DNA from: Eubacterium sp.
GTDB lineage: Bacteria > Bacillota > Clostridia > Oscillospirales > Acutalibacteraceae
Length of the DNA: 64,000 bases
Reading direction: 5' to 3'
Assembly (NCBI GenBank): GCA_017446095.1
Contig: JAFSRN010000016.1
Location: forward strand, 1-64,000
Shown: positions 1-6,993 of the stretch, in pieces
Layout of the letters: every line of letters starts with the position of its first letter
Position numbering within the stretch: position 1 is the stretch's first letter
Notes under the pieces: model-generated
Told to the model about the DNA's origin: nothing
Database searches by the model: none
What the model saw: only the letters and a program-made list of their open reading frames with translations
Made by a program: the position numbers and the translations under genes

Positions 1-1
1 C

Positions 2-220
2 AATGTGCTGATAGTTGTGCCGGAGGACTTAAAGCCTGCGGTCAGCGAAATGAAGAAGATGGGTAACAACATCAATCAGATAGCCAGGAAGATAAACAGC
101 GGCGCTGTCAGGTCATATAACTTTGACGAAGTGCTTGAAAAACAAAATGAAATTATCGTTTTGCTTCAGGAGATTGCAGATGCCAATAGTGAAATTTGTA
201 AAAAACTCTCACCAAAGTAA
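2..220 (+). CDS. mobC: MobC-like relaxosome accessory protein, C-terminal part (cut by window start)
   Basis: The frame is open to the left edge, so the true start is outside the window and only about 72 residues are visible. The residues NINQIARKINSG match the C-terminal signature of MobC/ribbon-helix-helix relaxosome proteins, which bind oriT DNA beside the relaxase. The rest is a short helical, probably coiled-coil tail. Its last 41 bp overlap the start of the relaxase gene, the usual mobC-relaxase arrangement, so the two are probably co-translated. The family call rests on this motif plus context; the ribbon-helix-helix part itself is not visible. Confidence 0.75.
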   Translation, partial: NVLIVVPEDLKPAVSEMKKMGNNINQIARKINSGAVRSYNFDEVLEKQNEIIVLLQEIADANSEICKKLSPK

Positions 221-1526
221 AACGGCGTTGCAGAAGTCGATTGAATATGTTAGTCAGGAGAAGAAAACGCTCGCCGAAAACAGGATGCGTTACGTGTCAG
301 GCATCAACTGCAACGGGCTCAACGCTTACAATGAAATGATGCTGACGCGCAGCGCTTATCCCTTCAAGGGTACAAACAGCAGCGAGCGTTTCTTCTATCA
401 ATATATTCAGGCGTTCGATTCGAAGGATGATATAACCGCCGATGAGGTTCACGCTATCGGTCTGGAGTTTGCCGAACGGGCTTGGACTAATCATCAGGTG
501 TTAGTGGCAACGCATGTTGACAGAGGACATATGCACAATCACTTCATCATCAGCCCGATAAATCTTGAAACGGGAAATCGGCTCCGACAGTCTCCGCAGA
601 CGCTCAAACATCTGCGAAAACTGAGCGATGATATCTGTCAGCAACGCGGCGCAAAAGTTCTGAAACCGTATGATTACAATACGCCTTCGGGACTTGCGCA
701 AGGCGAACTGCGAGCCGCCGAAAAAGGTGCGAGCTGGAAATTTGAGCTGATGTTTGTAATTGACGCGGCGATGAAGCAGTGCAAAAACAAACACGACTTC
801 TTTGAATTTATGAAGAAGTACGGCTACCAGGTCAAGTGGACAAGCGAGAGAAAATATATAACTTACACTTGTCCAAACGGTATGCGGTGCAGGTGTGTAA
901 AACTGCACGAAGAAAAATACAGGAAGGAGGAAATGGAGTATGAGTTCAAAATTCGACAGCTTGAAGCAGAAGAACGCCGCCAACATTCAGAAAATGGAGC
1001 AGGCGACAAATCTGACAATCGTCGATTCGGAACAGTGGGCGGCGCTGATAAATACGGTCAAGAATCTCAACGAGCAGATGAATATGAATCGGCAGGAAGT
1101 ACAGATAACGGCAACGGAGCAAAATCTGAACCAAACCAAGCAGGCGGTGCAGGACCAGACGAAAAATCTCAAAACCGTGCTGGATACAGCGTCGAAATCC
1201 ATGACGGACAGTATTGCCGAACAGACGGAAGTGTTATCACAACAGGCTGGGAATCAGAACGAGCAGTTTGGCTTGCAAATGAACAATCTGGCGGAAGCGA
1301 CTTCGGATATCAAAAAGAAACTGATTCCGCTTCTGATTGGCATCACTTCAGCCGTCCAGGTGTTATTTCTGACAGCCTATATTTTGCTGGAAATCTTTTT
1401 GAAATGATAGATAACCAGCGGCAGAAACCGCACAGAAAACACGCACGGCTCTCCCAAAAGGAGAAAGAAAAGAAACTCGCTCACGGTCAGAAAATCGATG
1501 ACGACGGCTGGGAGCAAACGATGTAA
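180..1526 (+). CDS. MOBP-like relaxase (HUH mobilization nuclease)
   Basis: Relaxase that would nick oriT and pilot single-stranded DNA into a recipient. I chose the ATG at 180 (MPIVKFVKNSHQSK), giving 448 residues, because the N-terminus then matches the family pattern of a start followed by K-x-x-I-x-Y-V; upstream ATGs lie deep in mobC. The HUH metal site is seen as His112, Asp114, His117, His119 and His121 (HVDRGHMHNHF). A candidate catalytic tyrosine is Tyr25 or one close to it in KSIEYV. After about residue 280 the protein becomes Gly/Ser/Asn/Glu-rich and low in complexity, exactly where a second gene is nested in another frame. The C-terminus is basic. Mobilization would need a conjugation machine from elsewhere; none is seen here. 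Confidence 0.88.
   Translation: MPIVKFVKNSHQSKTALQKSIEYVSQEKKTLAENRMRYVSGINCNGLNAYNEMMLTRSAYPFKGTNSSERFFYQYIQAFDSKDDITADEVHAIGLEFAERAWTNHQVLVATHVDRGHMHNHFIISPINLETGNRLRQSPQTLKHLRKLSDDICQQRGAKVLKPYDYNTPSGLAQGELRAAEKGASWKFELMFVIDAAMKQCKNKHDFFEFMKKYGYQVKWTSERKYITYTCPNGMRCRCVKLHEEKYRKEEMEYEFKIRQLEAEERRQHSENGAGDKSDNRRFGTVGGADKYGQESQRADEYESAGSTDNGNGAKSEPNQAGGAGPDEKSQNRAGYSVEIHDGQYCRTDGSVITTGWESERAVWLANEQSGGSDFGYQKETDSASDWHHFSRPGVISDSLYFAGNLFEMIDNQRQKPHRKHARLSQKEKEKKLAHGQKIDDDGWEQTM
940..1407 (+). CDS. MobB-like membrane protein nested within the relaxase gene
   Basis: This 155-residue frame lies wholly inside the relaxase gene in the +1 frame. It looks genuine: a strong AGGAGG at 925-930 sits 9 bases before the ATG. 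The product has an organised layout: a Gln/Asn-rich, heptad-like coiled coil from about residue 10 to 125, then one hydrophobic segment at about 127-150 ending in ILLEIFLK. The relaxase frame over the same bases is low complexity, as expected when it is constrained by a second frame. In ColE1-type plasmids mobB and mobD are likewise encoded inside mobA, and MobB proteins of some plasmids associate with membrane to help relaxase delivery. I infer the same role from architecture only; I recognise no sequence family. Confidence 0.72.
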   Translation: MSSKFDSLKQKNAANIQKMEQATNLTIVDSEQWAALINTVKNLNEQMNMNRQEVQITATEQNLNQTKQAVQDQTKNLKTVLDTASKSMTDSIAEQTEVLSQQAGNQNEQFGLQMNNLAEATSDIKKKLIPLLIGITSAVQVLFLTAYILLEIFLK

Positions 1527-1573
1527 AATTAAAAAGTCCTGCCTTGTTGAGATACAGGGCAGGCGGAAAGGAA

Positions 1574-1747
1574 ATGTATTTAAAATTGAATAAAGAATAC
1601 GATTATGAAGCAGAACCGTTGGAAGAATTGTTCATTCCGTTTCTGAATGATGAGGAAGATGAAGAATTCAGAAATCTTCAGCAACTTTGGCAAAATGACG
1701 AGGACATTCTTGAACAGTTCAAAACGGCTATTAAAAACCAAGAATAG
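1574..1747 (+). CDS. Small acidic hypothetical protein
   Basis: A 57-residue protein starting at the ATG at 1574, which has GGAAAGG just upstream; an earlier in-frame ATG at 1544 lacks such a site. It is strongly acidic (runs such as NDEEDEEF) with a Leu/Gln-rich second half predicted helical. It follows the relaxase by 47 bp and is probably in the same transcript. No family recognised. Acidic small proteins in mobile elements are sometimes DNA mimics or antirestriction factors, but nothing here proves that. Confidence 0.5.
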   Translation: MYLKLNKEYDYEAEPLEELFIPFLNDEEDEEFRNLQQLWQNDEDILEQFKTAIKNQE

Positions 1748-1785
1748 GATGGTGATATATGATTAAATAAAGTTTGTGTTGCCTT

Positions 1786-1944
1786 ATGGCAAAGTATTAT
1801 GAGCAACCCGAAATGGAAATGATTTCAGAAGATAATTCGGATTTCTATATTACAGAGGTTCCGGATGACATAATGAAATCGTTTGCTCAGGTGATGTTTC
1901 CGACGATTGAAGAATTCTTTAATCGCACGGAAGCGACAGAATAA
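1786..1944 (+). CDS. Small acidic hypothetical protein
   Basis: A 52-residue frame (MAKYYEQPEMEM...) just after the preceding small gene and before a strong hairpin. It is acidic, with a hydrophobic-aromatic C-terminal part (SFAQVMFPTIEEFF). The ribosome site is weak, so expression is uncertain. Composition and position resemble the gene before it; it may be the last gene of the mobilization operon or a remnant. Function unknown. Confidence 0.4.
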   Translation: MAKYYEQPEMEMISEDNSDFYITEVPDDIMKSFAQVMFPTIEEFFNRTEATE

Positions 1945-1948
1945 AAAC

Positions 1949-1976
1949 AGGGCAGAGGGATGAGAACCTCTGCCCT
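1949..1976 (+). terminator. Hairpin closing the mobilization operon
   Basis: A perfect 10-bp stem, AGGGCAGAGG at 1949-1958 and CCTCTGCCCT at 1967-1976, starts 4 bp after the last small gene. There is only a weak T tract, so termination is likely but not certain. Confidence 0.6.
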
Positions 1977-2048
1977 AATTGTATTGACCTAAAAAGTAAA
2001 GGAACCCGATTGTCTCATTACTGATGACAAATTTCGGATTCCTCAACT

Positions 2049-2104
2049 CTGGTGGAAGAGGGTGGATTCGAACCACCGAAGTCGTTGACGTCAGATTTAC
2101 AGTC
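2049..2104. repeat. Left att repeat: 3' fragment of tRNA-Tyr
   Basis: These 56 bases are identical to 23119-23174, which lie inside the intact tRNA-Tyr gene on the minus strand. The fragment runs from the encoded CCA end through the T arm and variable arm to the anticodon loop, then diverges. This is the usual footprint left by a tyrosine integrase that inserts into a tRNA gene while the intact copy is restored at the other end. It marks the left end of the 21-kb element and the boundary with the relaxase block. Confidence 0.92.
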
Positions 2105-2162
2105 GACGAATTTAGAACTTAAACCGTTGATATACTTGCGTTTTTGGGGCTTTTTAAGAATT

Positions 2163-2180
2163 TGCCACGCAAAATGCCAC
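2163..2180. promoter_or_regulatory. Candidate integrase arm-site pair, left end
   Basis: TGCCAC occurs at 2163-2168 and 2175-2180, about 60 bp inside the left att. The same hexamer occurs four times near the right att. A 14-bp sequence TTATAATAATGCTT near 2230 also recurs near 23030. Paired short repeats flanking both att sites fit arm-type binding sites of a tyrosine integrase; this is inference from position and repetition. The rest of the 1977-2279 gap holds only an imperfect inverted repeat at about 1994-2042 and the att fragment. Confidence 0.55.
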
Positions 2181-2279
2181 ATATTTATGAATAACAATGA
2201 TTAGTTTTGAAGGGTGTTGAAGACTTGTTTTATAATAATGCTTTGAGATATATCGGGCCAATCTCAAAAGGAACGAGAG

Positions 2280-3503
2280 TTATTTAAGACTATCAGTCAA
2301 AATTATCTGTAATTCTGTCTCAACTTCGTTCATATATGAATCGTAATTACCTCTTAAATTCATTTCAAACTCTAATTCTGAATAATACTTGTTTTTTACT
2401 GATGTAGGTTTGTGTCCGATAAATTGCTCAGAAATTGCGTCATTATAGTTCATTGAATCAAACCGAGTTGCAACCCCGTGTCTAAAGGCGTAAGGAGTAA
2501 AATGTCTAACATTTGTGTATTCAATTATCTTGTTGTTGAAAACAGTTGCCCCATTTGCAATTTCCATAGTTCTATTAAGGGTATGGAAGTATTTATCAAG
2601 TGTGGTAGTATTTAATGGTTTTCTACTGTTTTTCGTTAAGAATATATACTGATTTTCGCTATCTGGATCATCTGTTTCCTTTAGTTGCAAAAGAAGGTTT
2701 TTTACTAAAGGTGACAAAGGTAGATAACGCGAAACAGTTTCGTTATCAATAGTTGTAATAGCATCCGTGTATTTCGATTTTTCAACATATATATAATCCT
2801 TTTCAAAGTTAATGTTGTTCCATTTAAGGTTCACTAATTCTATAGTGCGCAAGCCGTAAATATAAAGCATAATAAGGATAAGCATCATTTGAAAATCATT
2901 TTTGGTTGCTTTTAGAGCTAAAGTGAGCTCTTCTTTTGACACAGGGTTTTTAGACTCTTTGTTAAAACTCTGACACTTGGGCATCTTTAAACTTAATGCT
3001 GGATTAAAATCAATTAGTCTGTTTACATATGCATATGTAAATATACCTTCTAAACAGTGTTTAAGCTTGTTAACTTGAGAAAAGCTGTATTGCTCTCCTT
3101 TGGCGTTAAGAAAGTTTTGCAGGTCTTGATTTTTGATATCATAAATCCTGCAATGACCAAATTCTTCAATAATGTGTTTATTTATAAGAACTTTATGGTT
3201 AATTATGTTTCTTTCGCCAAGTTTACGACCCTTAATCATAGTGTCATACCATCCAACAGCAACTGAATCAAATCTTGAATCAAGTAAAATGTTTGTTTTT
3301 TCTCTATTCAATCTTTTATCCTTTGCCTTTAGTAAGTTGTTGGCAAGTTCTTCTGCATTGTGCCCACGGGCATAGATCCTGGAGTTGCAGTCATAAAAGA
3401 TTTTGCTTGTTTTGTATTCTCCTTTTTCATTTTTAGTTAGTATTCCAGAATCAATTTTAATCTGAAGCTCTTTTATCAGGCTTGATATTATTGCTTTTTT
3501 CAT
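2280..3503 (-). CDS. int: Tyrosine site-specific integrase
   Basis: A 407-residue phage-type integrase that would insert and excise the element at tRNA-Tyr. The N-terminal part has an AP2-like arm-binding region and a SAM-like core-binding region (about 75-175). Catalytic residues are visible: Arg219 in GLRTIEL, Arg341 in YAFRH, His364 in FIGHK, and the nucleophile Tyr373 or Tyr374 in NKYYSE. The position usually held by His in HxxR is Tyr338, a tolerated variation in some families. The start overlaps the stop of the upstream small gene in TGATG, so translation is coupled. It lies about 170 bp inside the left att and is transcribed toward it. Confidence 0.95.
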   Translation of the reverse strand: MKKAIISSLIKELQIKIDSGILTKNEKGEYKTSKIFYDCNSRIYARGHNAEELANNLLKAKDKRLNREKTNILLDSRFDSVAVGWYDTMIKGRKLGERNIINHKVLINKHIIEEFGHCRIYDIKNQDLQNFLNAKGEQYSFSQVNKLKHCLEGIFTYAYVNRLIDFNPALSLKMPKCQSFNKESKNPVSKEELTLALKATKNDFQMMLILIMLYIYGLRTIELVNLKWNNINFEKDYIYVEKSKYTDAITTIDNETVSRYLPLSPLVKNLLLQLKETDDPDSENQYIFLTKNSRKPLNTTTLDKYFHTLNRTMEIANGATVFNNKIIEYTNVRHFTPYAFRHGVATRFDSMNYNDAISEQFIGHKPTSVKNKYYSELEFEMNLRGNYDSYMNEVETELQIILTDSLK

Positions 3504-3796
3504 CAGCTTGCCCTCCTTAATGGTCCGTTTTTACAGACGGCTTTTTCTCTGAATAGTTCTTCTGTGATGGCATAAGCTACATCACTAATCATATATAGGT
3601 GCCTTCTTCCTTCTATATATGGATAACCGATCAGAATTTCCTTTGTTTTTTCAGGAGTCCAATTAATAAATTCAGCTACACTTTTAATATGTATAAAGTA
3701 TCTGCCGTCGTTATATTTTAGTAGTTCTTCCTTTAATTCAGCAAGTTTGTCCTCCTTTGATATTTTGAGATTGTTAGTGTGATTATAATTATTCAT
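3503..3796 (-). CDS. Small DNA-binding protein, candidate excisionase
   Basis: A 97-residue protein starting at the ATG whose first base is 3796; GGGAGGGAG sits 6-7 bases upstream, while the more distal in-frame ATG at 3814 lies before that site. The middle (about 45-85) reads as a winged-helix/MerR-like fold: IKSVAEFINW followed by a helix and a YIEGRRHLYMISDVAYAI wing. Its stop overlaps the integrase start (TGATG). Position and size fit a recombination directionality factor, but no signature proves it; a repressor is an alternative. Confidence 0.6.
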   Translation of the reverse strand: MNNYNHTNNLKISKEDKLAELKEELLKYNDGRYFIHIKSVAEFINWTPEKTKEILIGYPYIEGRRHLYMISDVAYAITEELFREKAVCKNGPLRRAS

Positions 3797-3932
3797 TATC
3801 ACTCCCTCCCGCATTGTAATTAATATAATTGATTTTTGTTAATTTGTTGCGCACAAATTGCGCCGAAAATGTAAATAATTAATTAGGCAGTTATGTGAAC
3901 TTCATATCATTCACCCCCCTTTTTTTATCGGT

Positions 3933-4187
3933 TTACTTGTATTTTTCTAATAATTCAATTAAAGCTTTTATTGCTTTTTTGCTTTCAAATTCTTCATCAT
4001 TAAAGATCAATTTATTGAGATCGTAATCTAGTGATGAGAGATTTCTTGCATAATGAGAGAAATCTGCTATACGGTCGTAATTTGCTGCTATTTCATTTAG
4101 CAATACTTCAATTAGTTCGCTTTCTTCTTCGCTCACATTTAGATCTTCAAGATAATTTTCTATCAATTTTAGAATTTCACTAAACAT
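3933..4187 (-). CDS. Small acidic helical protein, unknown
   Basis: 84 residues with AGGAG six bases before the ATG, so likely translated. Rich in Glu, Leu and Ile, predicted almost all helical with heptad spacing (LIENYLEDLN..., IEVLLNEIA...). It precedes the xis-int pair by about 130 bp in the same direction and may be the first gene of that operon. No family recognised; a small regulator or antirepressor is possible. Confidence 0.55.
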   Translation of the reverse strand: MFSEILKLIENYLEDLNVSEEESELIEVLLNEIAANYDRIADFSHYARNLSSLDYDLNKLIFNDEEFESKKAIKALIELLEKYK

Positions 4188-4299
4188 TTTTAGTCTCCTT
4201 GGTTTACTACGTTTAAGATTAATATAATCTTTCTGACCGACTGCAACACTTTATGCAGCTAAACGTTAACAATGATTAATTTGTTTCATTATGTATATA

Positions 4300-4540
4300 A
4301 GCTACTCTTACCTATATTTTTTAGGAAAAATACGATTCCAAAAACGCTGTTTCTCTTAAAGACTCATAAAGATGAATTACTAACAAACAGTGAGGTAAAA
4401 ATAAGCATTTGTACATTAAAACCGTTAAAACGCAAAGAAAAACCGATATTTCAGTTAATCTATCGTTATGTTGGCGAATTACAACACTTTTTTATACGCC
4501 TGATATTTTTCGCTCAAATCAGCGTTTGTAGTAAGGTTTA
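4300..4540. repeat. Diverged noncoding repeat, copy A
   Basis: About 230 bp that match 6620-6850 in several blocks, for example CTCTTAAAGA, then CATAAA, GATTACTAA/GAATTACTAA, TATCGTTAT, TTACAACACTTTTT and CGCTCAAATCAG. An 89-codon frame at 4272-4541 is not conserved in copy B, so I treat the segment as noncoding. The blocks keep order and approximate spacing, suggesting a functional DNA or RNA element such as a replication or control region. Confidence 0.55.
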
Positions 4541-4572
4541 GTCACAAAATCTTCAAGTTTTCACAAAGATAA

Positions 4573-4655
4573 TCACAATTTCCTGTGACTCGTTGCCAAA
4601 ACTATTGATATGGTTCTCTTTATACGCTACAATAAATATATCTCGTTGAAACGAG
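4573..4655 (+). promoter_or_regulatory. Sigma-A promoter with upstream palindrome and +1 hairpin, copy A
   Basis: Palindrome TCACA-ATTTCC-TGTGA at 4573-4588, then TTGATA at 4605-4610, 17-bp spacer, TACAAT at 4628-4633, then a hairpin CTCG-TTGAAA-CGAG at 4642-4655. The same parts, in the same order and spacing, are found at 16198-16290 before a paralogous small gene. The palindrome is a plausible operator. Confidence 0.7.
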
Positions 4656-4684
4656 GTGTATTATGATTAACTGGAGAACAGCAA

Positions 4685-4810
4685 ATGAGAAAAATTCCAA
4701 AAGCAAGCGTAAAACTCACGGAACAAGAGTTTAATGAACTTCTGCAGAAAACGTTTTTAACAGTTAAGGAGGGTCAGCCCCTTTTGGATGAATGCGAAAT
4801 TGAGAATTAA
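4685..4810 (+). CDS. Short paralogue of the 77-residue protein at 16308 (internally deleted)
   Basis: A 41-residue frame (MRKIPKASVKLTEQEFNELL...) with GGAG nine bases upstream. It aligns with residues 7-47 of the 16308 protein (RRIPKARVRLTEQEFNELLQ) and then jumps to the same C-terminal EIEN/GIEN ending, so about 30 acidic residues are missing. The promoter and leader hairpin are retained. It overlaps the 3' end of the convergent Rep gene by 54 bp. Either a degenerate copy or a deliberate short form. Confidence 0.55.
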   Translation: MRKIPKASVKLTEQEFNELLQKTFLTVKEGQPLLDECEIEN

Positions 4811-5875
4811 GTGTATAGGGATTGGAATCGTGAAAGTCAATAAACACGGAGAGCGTATCCTGATTTGATGCTTTTTATGTTTGTTTAAAAGCTTTTTGAA
4901 ACCAAAAGTTACATAATCATTGAGATGTAAATGACAGCGTTTTGAATTATCTAAAATAGTTTTAATTTCGCCCACTTCGTCAGGTGAACAGGTATCACAC
5001 CGTAATTTGGGTTTCTTATTTCTCTTGGCTTTCTCGCCCGATATTTTGCTTAATAGCGCGTTTAACTCCTTCTCGCTCAGTTTGTATTCTTTGTAACTGC
5101 GATAGTACGATGAGTCCTTTTCGGCTTGATAGCAGTAATTAGGCGAAAGGTCTTCACACGGATTGGTTGAAGATTTGAACCGTATTGGTTTCTCAATTCC
5201 CCTGGATTTTGAAGCAGGGTCAAAATGTATCGGAATCGCTTTTAGCGTGACCTTCTTCTTTCTTGCAGTGGGTCGATTGCTGGCATAATCCGTAAGGTAA
5301 GTGACGATGTAGTGTAAGTCCTTGCTATCATTAACAATAGATATTCTATTCTCCTGGATGCTGGTTCTTGGGTCAACATTGTTCCATTTTCCCAATATGG
5401 CCTGTTTTACAGAATCAAACGATTGAAGTGGAGGTCTATCGCCAATCAAAATATAATGTACATGCGGCTGACATACACCTCTGTTATATTGCTTGATTCC
5501 CATTTCGATAAACTGAGCATACTGGAAATTGCACTCATTAAATAACTTCGAGCGCGACAATGATAGTTGAAAATCTCTGCAGATATTACGCATTTCAGTA
5601 ATGTCGTTAAGTGGTGCCTTTAATGTCAGCGTAACGAAGTATACGAATCCATTGTTTAACCGTGTATATGCATGGTTATATACACAATCGTAATAATTTC
5701 GCATAGTTTTTTGGAAACTTTTAATGCACTCCCATTTCGTTTTTCGGCGGCTGTTCCACCTGTTATGTCCGCTTGGATTGTAAGGCGAATCAACTTTTTC
5801 ACGCTTGACAACTCTAACGATCCCGTCGGAAAAAACCTTCCCCGAGTGTTCAGTTTTATTATTGGTATCGTGCAT
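4757..5875 (-). CDS. HUH rolling-circle replication initiator-like protein
   Basis: A 372-residue protein with the three Rep motifs: FVTLTL at 80-85 (motif I), PHVHYIL with His138 and His140 (metal-binding HUH, motif II), and HYIVTYLTDYAS with tyrosines 189, 193 and 197 (motif III, YxxxY spacing). It would nick a double-strand origin and start rolling-circle replication. In integrated elements such Reps can copy the excised circle or act as the transfer nickase. The lysine-rich C-terminal half has paired cysteines (CDTC). The last 18 residues run antisense into the small gene at 4685-4810 and may be a recent extension. Confidence 0.8.
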   Translation of the reverse strand: MHDTNNKTEHSGKVFSDGIVRVVKREKVDSPYNPSGHNRWNSRRKTKWECIKSFQKTMRNYYDCVYNHAYTRLNNGFVYFVTLTLKAPLNDITEMRNICRDFQLSLSRSKLFNECNFQYAQFIEMGIKQYNRGVCQPHVHYILIGDRPPLQSFDSVKQAILGKWNNVDPRTSIQENRISIVNDSKDLHYIVTYLTDYASNRPTARKKKVTLKAIPIHFDPASKSRGIEKPIRFKSSTNPCEDLSPNYCYQAEKDSSYYRSYKEYKLSEKELNALLSKISGEKAKRNKKPKLRCDTCSPDEVGEIKTILDNSKRCHLHLNDYVTFGFKKLLNKHKKHQIRIRSPCLLTFTIPIPIHLILNFAFIQKGLTLLNC

Positions 5876-6217
5876 TCAGCATCACTCCAGTATGTACCCT
5901 CTCCTTTCTTATGGGCGTAGTTCATTATTTGTTATTGATCTAAATAGTTCATAGTCTATCAAGAGAACCTGTGAACTTTTGATAGTTAATATGTTTTTTC
6001 ACCCTGTATCTATGCGTCTTCGCCATCTTCGTTAAGAGATGTGTATGCTATATGTGTTTTTGAAATCCAAAAGTCAAGAAAAAGTGTCAAAACAGCTTTT
6101 TTAACTCCAAATTCCTGTACGACAATCACCGTGTCGGTATCTATATGTAAAACTGCTTTCGAAAAGTCAAGAAAAAACAGACAGATTGAGCATCCGCCTG
6201 TTTTGAGTGATAATAAT
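5876..6217. other. Intergenic region upstream of Rep with a hairpin
   Basis: The gap holds a 10-bp, one-mismatch stem at 5956-5965/5976-5985 (CTATCAAGAG / CTTTTGATAG) and two copies of AAAAGTCAAGAAAAA near 6076 and 6164. Short frames here lack ribosome sites. A Rep nick site or the Rep promoter could lie here, but I cannot point to it. Confidence 0.4.
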
Positions 6218-6478
6218 TCAATTGTTAAAGCACTCTTCAAAAAATCTCAGATTATCTGATGCATTGCTTTTTAAGTTCGGGTTTAGCCTAACTTTGATAT
6301 AATCCTTCCACATTTCTGAAAAGCTTATACACAATTCGCCTGTCAGTAATTCTGTTGTTGTTTGCTTTTCAATTGCTTTTGCTCGCTTTGCAAGCCTTGG
6401 ATGCATCATTGCGATAATCTGAATTTCGTTTAGTATATCTTGATAAGCATCAAGTTCTGGATTGTATAGTATGTTCAT
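6218..6478 (-). CDS. Hypothetical small protein
   Basis: 86 residues beginning MNILYNPELDAYQDIL; I use the ATG at 6478 because GAGGTGAT sits just upstream, while the longer GTG start overlaps that site. Mostly helical and mixed charge. It is transcribed in the same direction as Rep and lies upstream of it, separated by about 340 bp. No family recognised. Confidence 0.5.
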   Translation of the reverse strand: MNILYNPELDAYQDILNEIQIIAMMHPRLAKRAKAIEKQTTTELLTGELCISFSEMWKDYIKVRLNPNLKSNASDNLRFFEECFNN

Positions 6479-6619
6479 ACATATCACCTCGGTTTTATTT
6501 TTCTAAATACTATATGTAAAAATTGATATTTAAAAGCAAGAAAAACAGCGTAGTATTAACAACTTTGCCAAGAAAAAAATAATCCCCTTCCGTTAAGGAG
6601 GGGGATATGTTATGTAAGA

Positions 6620-6850
6620 TACCCTTACATATACTTTCTAAAAAAATGCGTTTTCGGAAACGCTTTTCCTCTTAAAGATGCATAAAAGCAGATTACTAAT
6701 AAGCAGTGCACCAAAAACAAGTATTTATGTAGTTTTCTTATCTAAACACAAAGGGAAAATCGCTATTTTCTTTGTTGTATCGTTATATTGGCTGATTTAC
6801 AACACTTTTTATATACCCGCTCAAATCAGTAGCAAGAGTGAAGGGTTTTC
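6620..6850. repeat. Diverged noncoding repeat, copy B
   Basis: Counterpart of 4300-4540, with a hairpin GCGTTT-TCGG-AAACGC near its left end. A 67-codon frame at 6678-6881 is not conserved with copy A. It directly precedes the ECF-sigma operon. The rest of the 6479-6922 gap has a C-rich/G-rich hairpin near 6585-6604 and no supportable gene. Confidence 0.5.
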
Positions 6851-6925
6851 CTATTTGATTAAAAAGGTTTGCTTTTATTGATTAAGGATTTTTGCTGTGT
6901 TATAATGTAAAATACAAATTAATTT

Positions 6926-6963
6926 GGCATATTTTAATTTTTGAGCCACTAATAAGTGAAAGG
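6926..6963 (+). promoter_or_regulatory. Putative ECF-sigma promoter, copy 1 (sigma operon)
   Basis: GGCATA at 6926-6931, 15 bp, then CACTAATAAGTGAAAGG from 6947. It is one of four copies with identical 15-bp spacing in the element, so autoregulation of the sigma gene is likely. The downstream half contains a small inverted repeat CACT-AATA-AGTG. Confidence 0.75.
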
Positions 6964-6993
6964 CAAAAGTTGTTATGTGGGGAGGTGATGCTG

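Noticed and set aside
501-986. 161-codon frame antisense to the relaxase
   Set aside because: Shadow of the relaxase frame with Phe/Leu/Cys-rich composition; no start signal.
5656-5925. Minus-strand frame overlapping the start of Rep
   Set aside because: Its ATG at 5925 lacks a ribosome site and the product after about 20 residues is a shifted reading of Rep codons.
6010-6240. 76-codon minus-strand frame next to the hypothetical gene at 6218
   Set aside because: Overlaps a better supported gene, has no ribosome site and spans AT-rich direct repeats.
4272-6881. Short plus-strand frames at 4272-4541 and 6678-6881
   Set aside because: They lie in two copies of one diverged repeat yet their protein sequences do not correspond, and neither has a ribosome site; the conservation is at DNA level.
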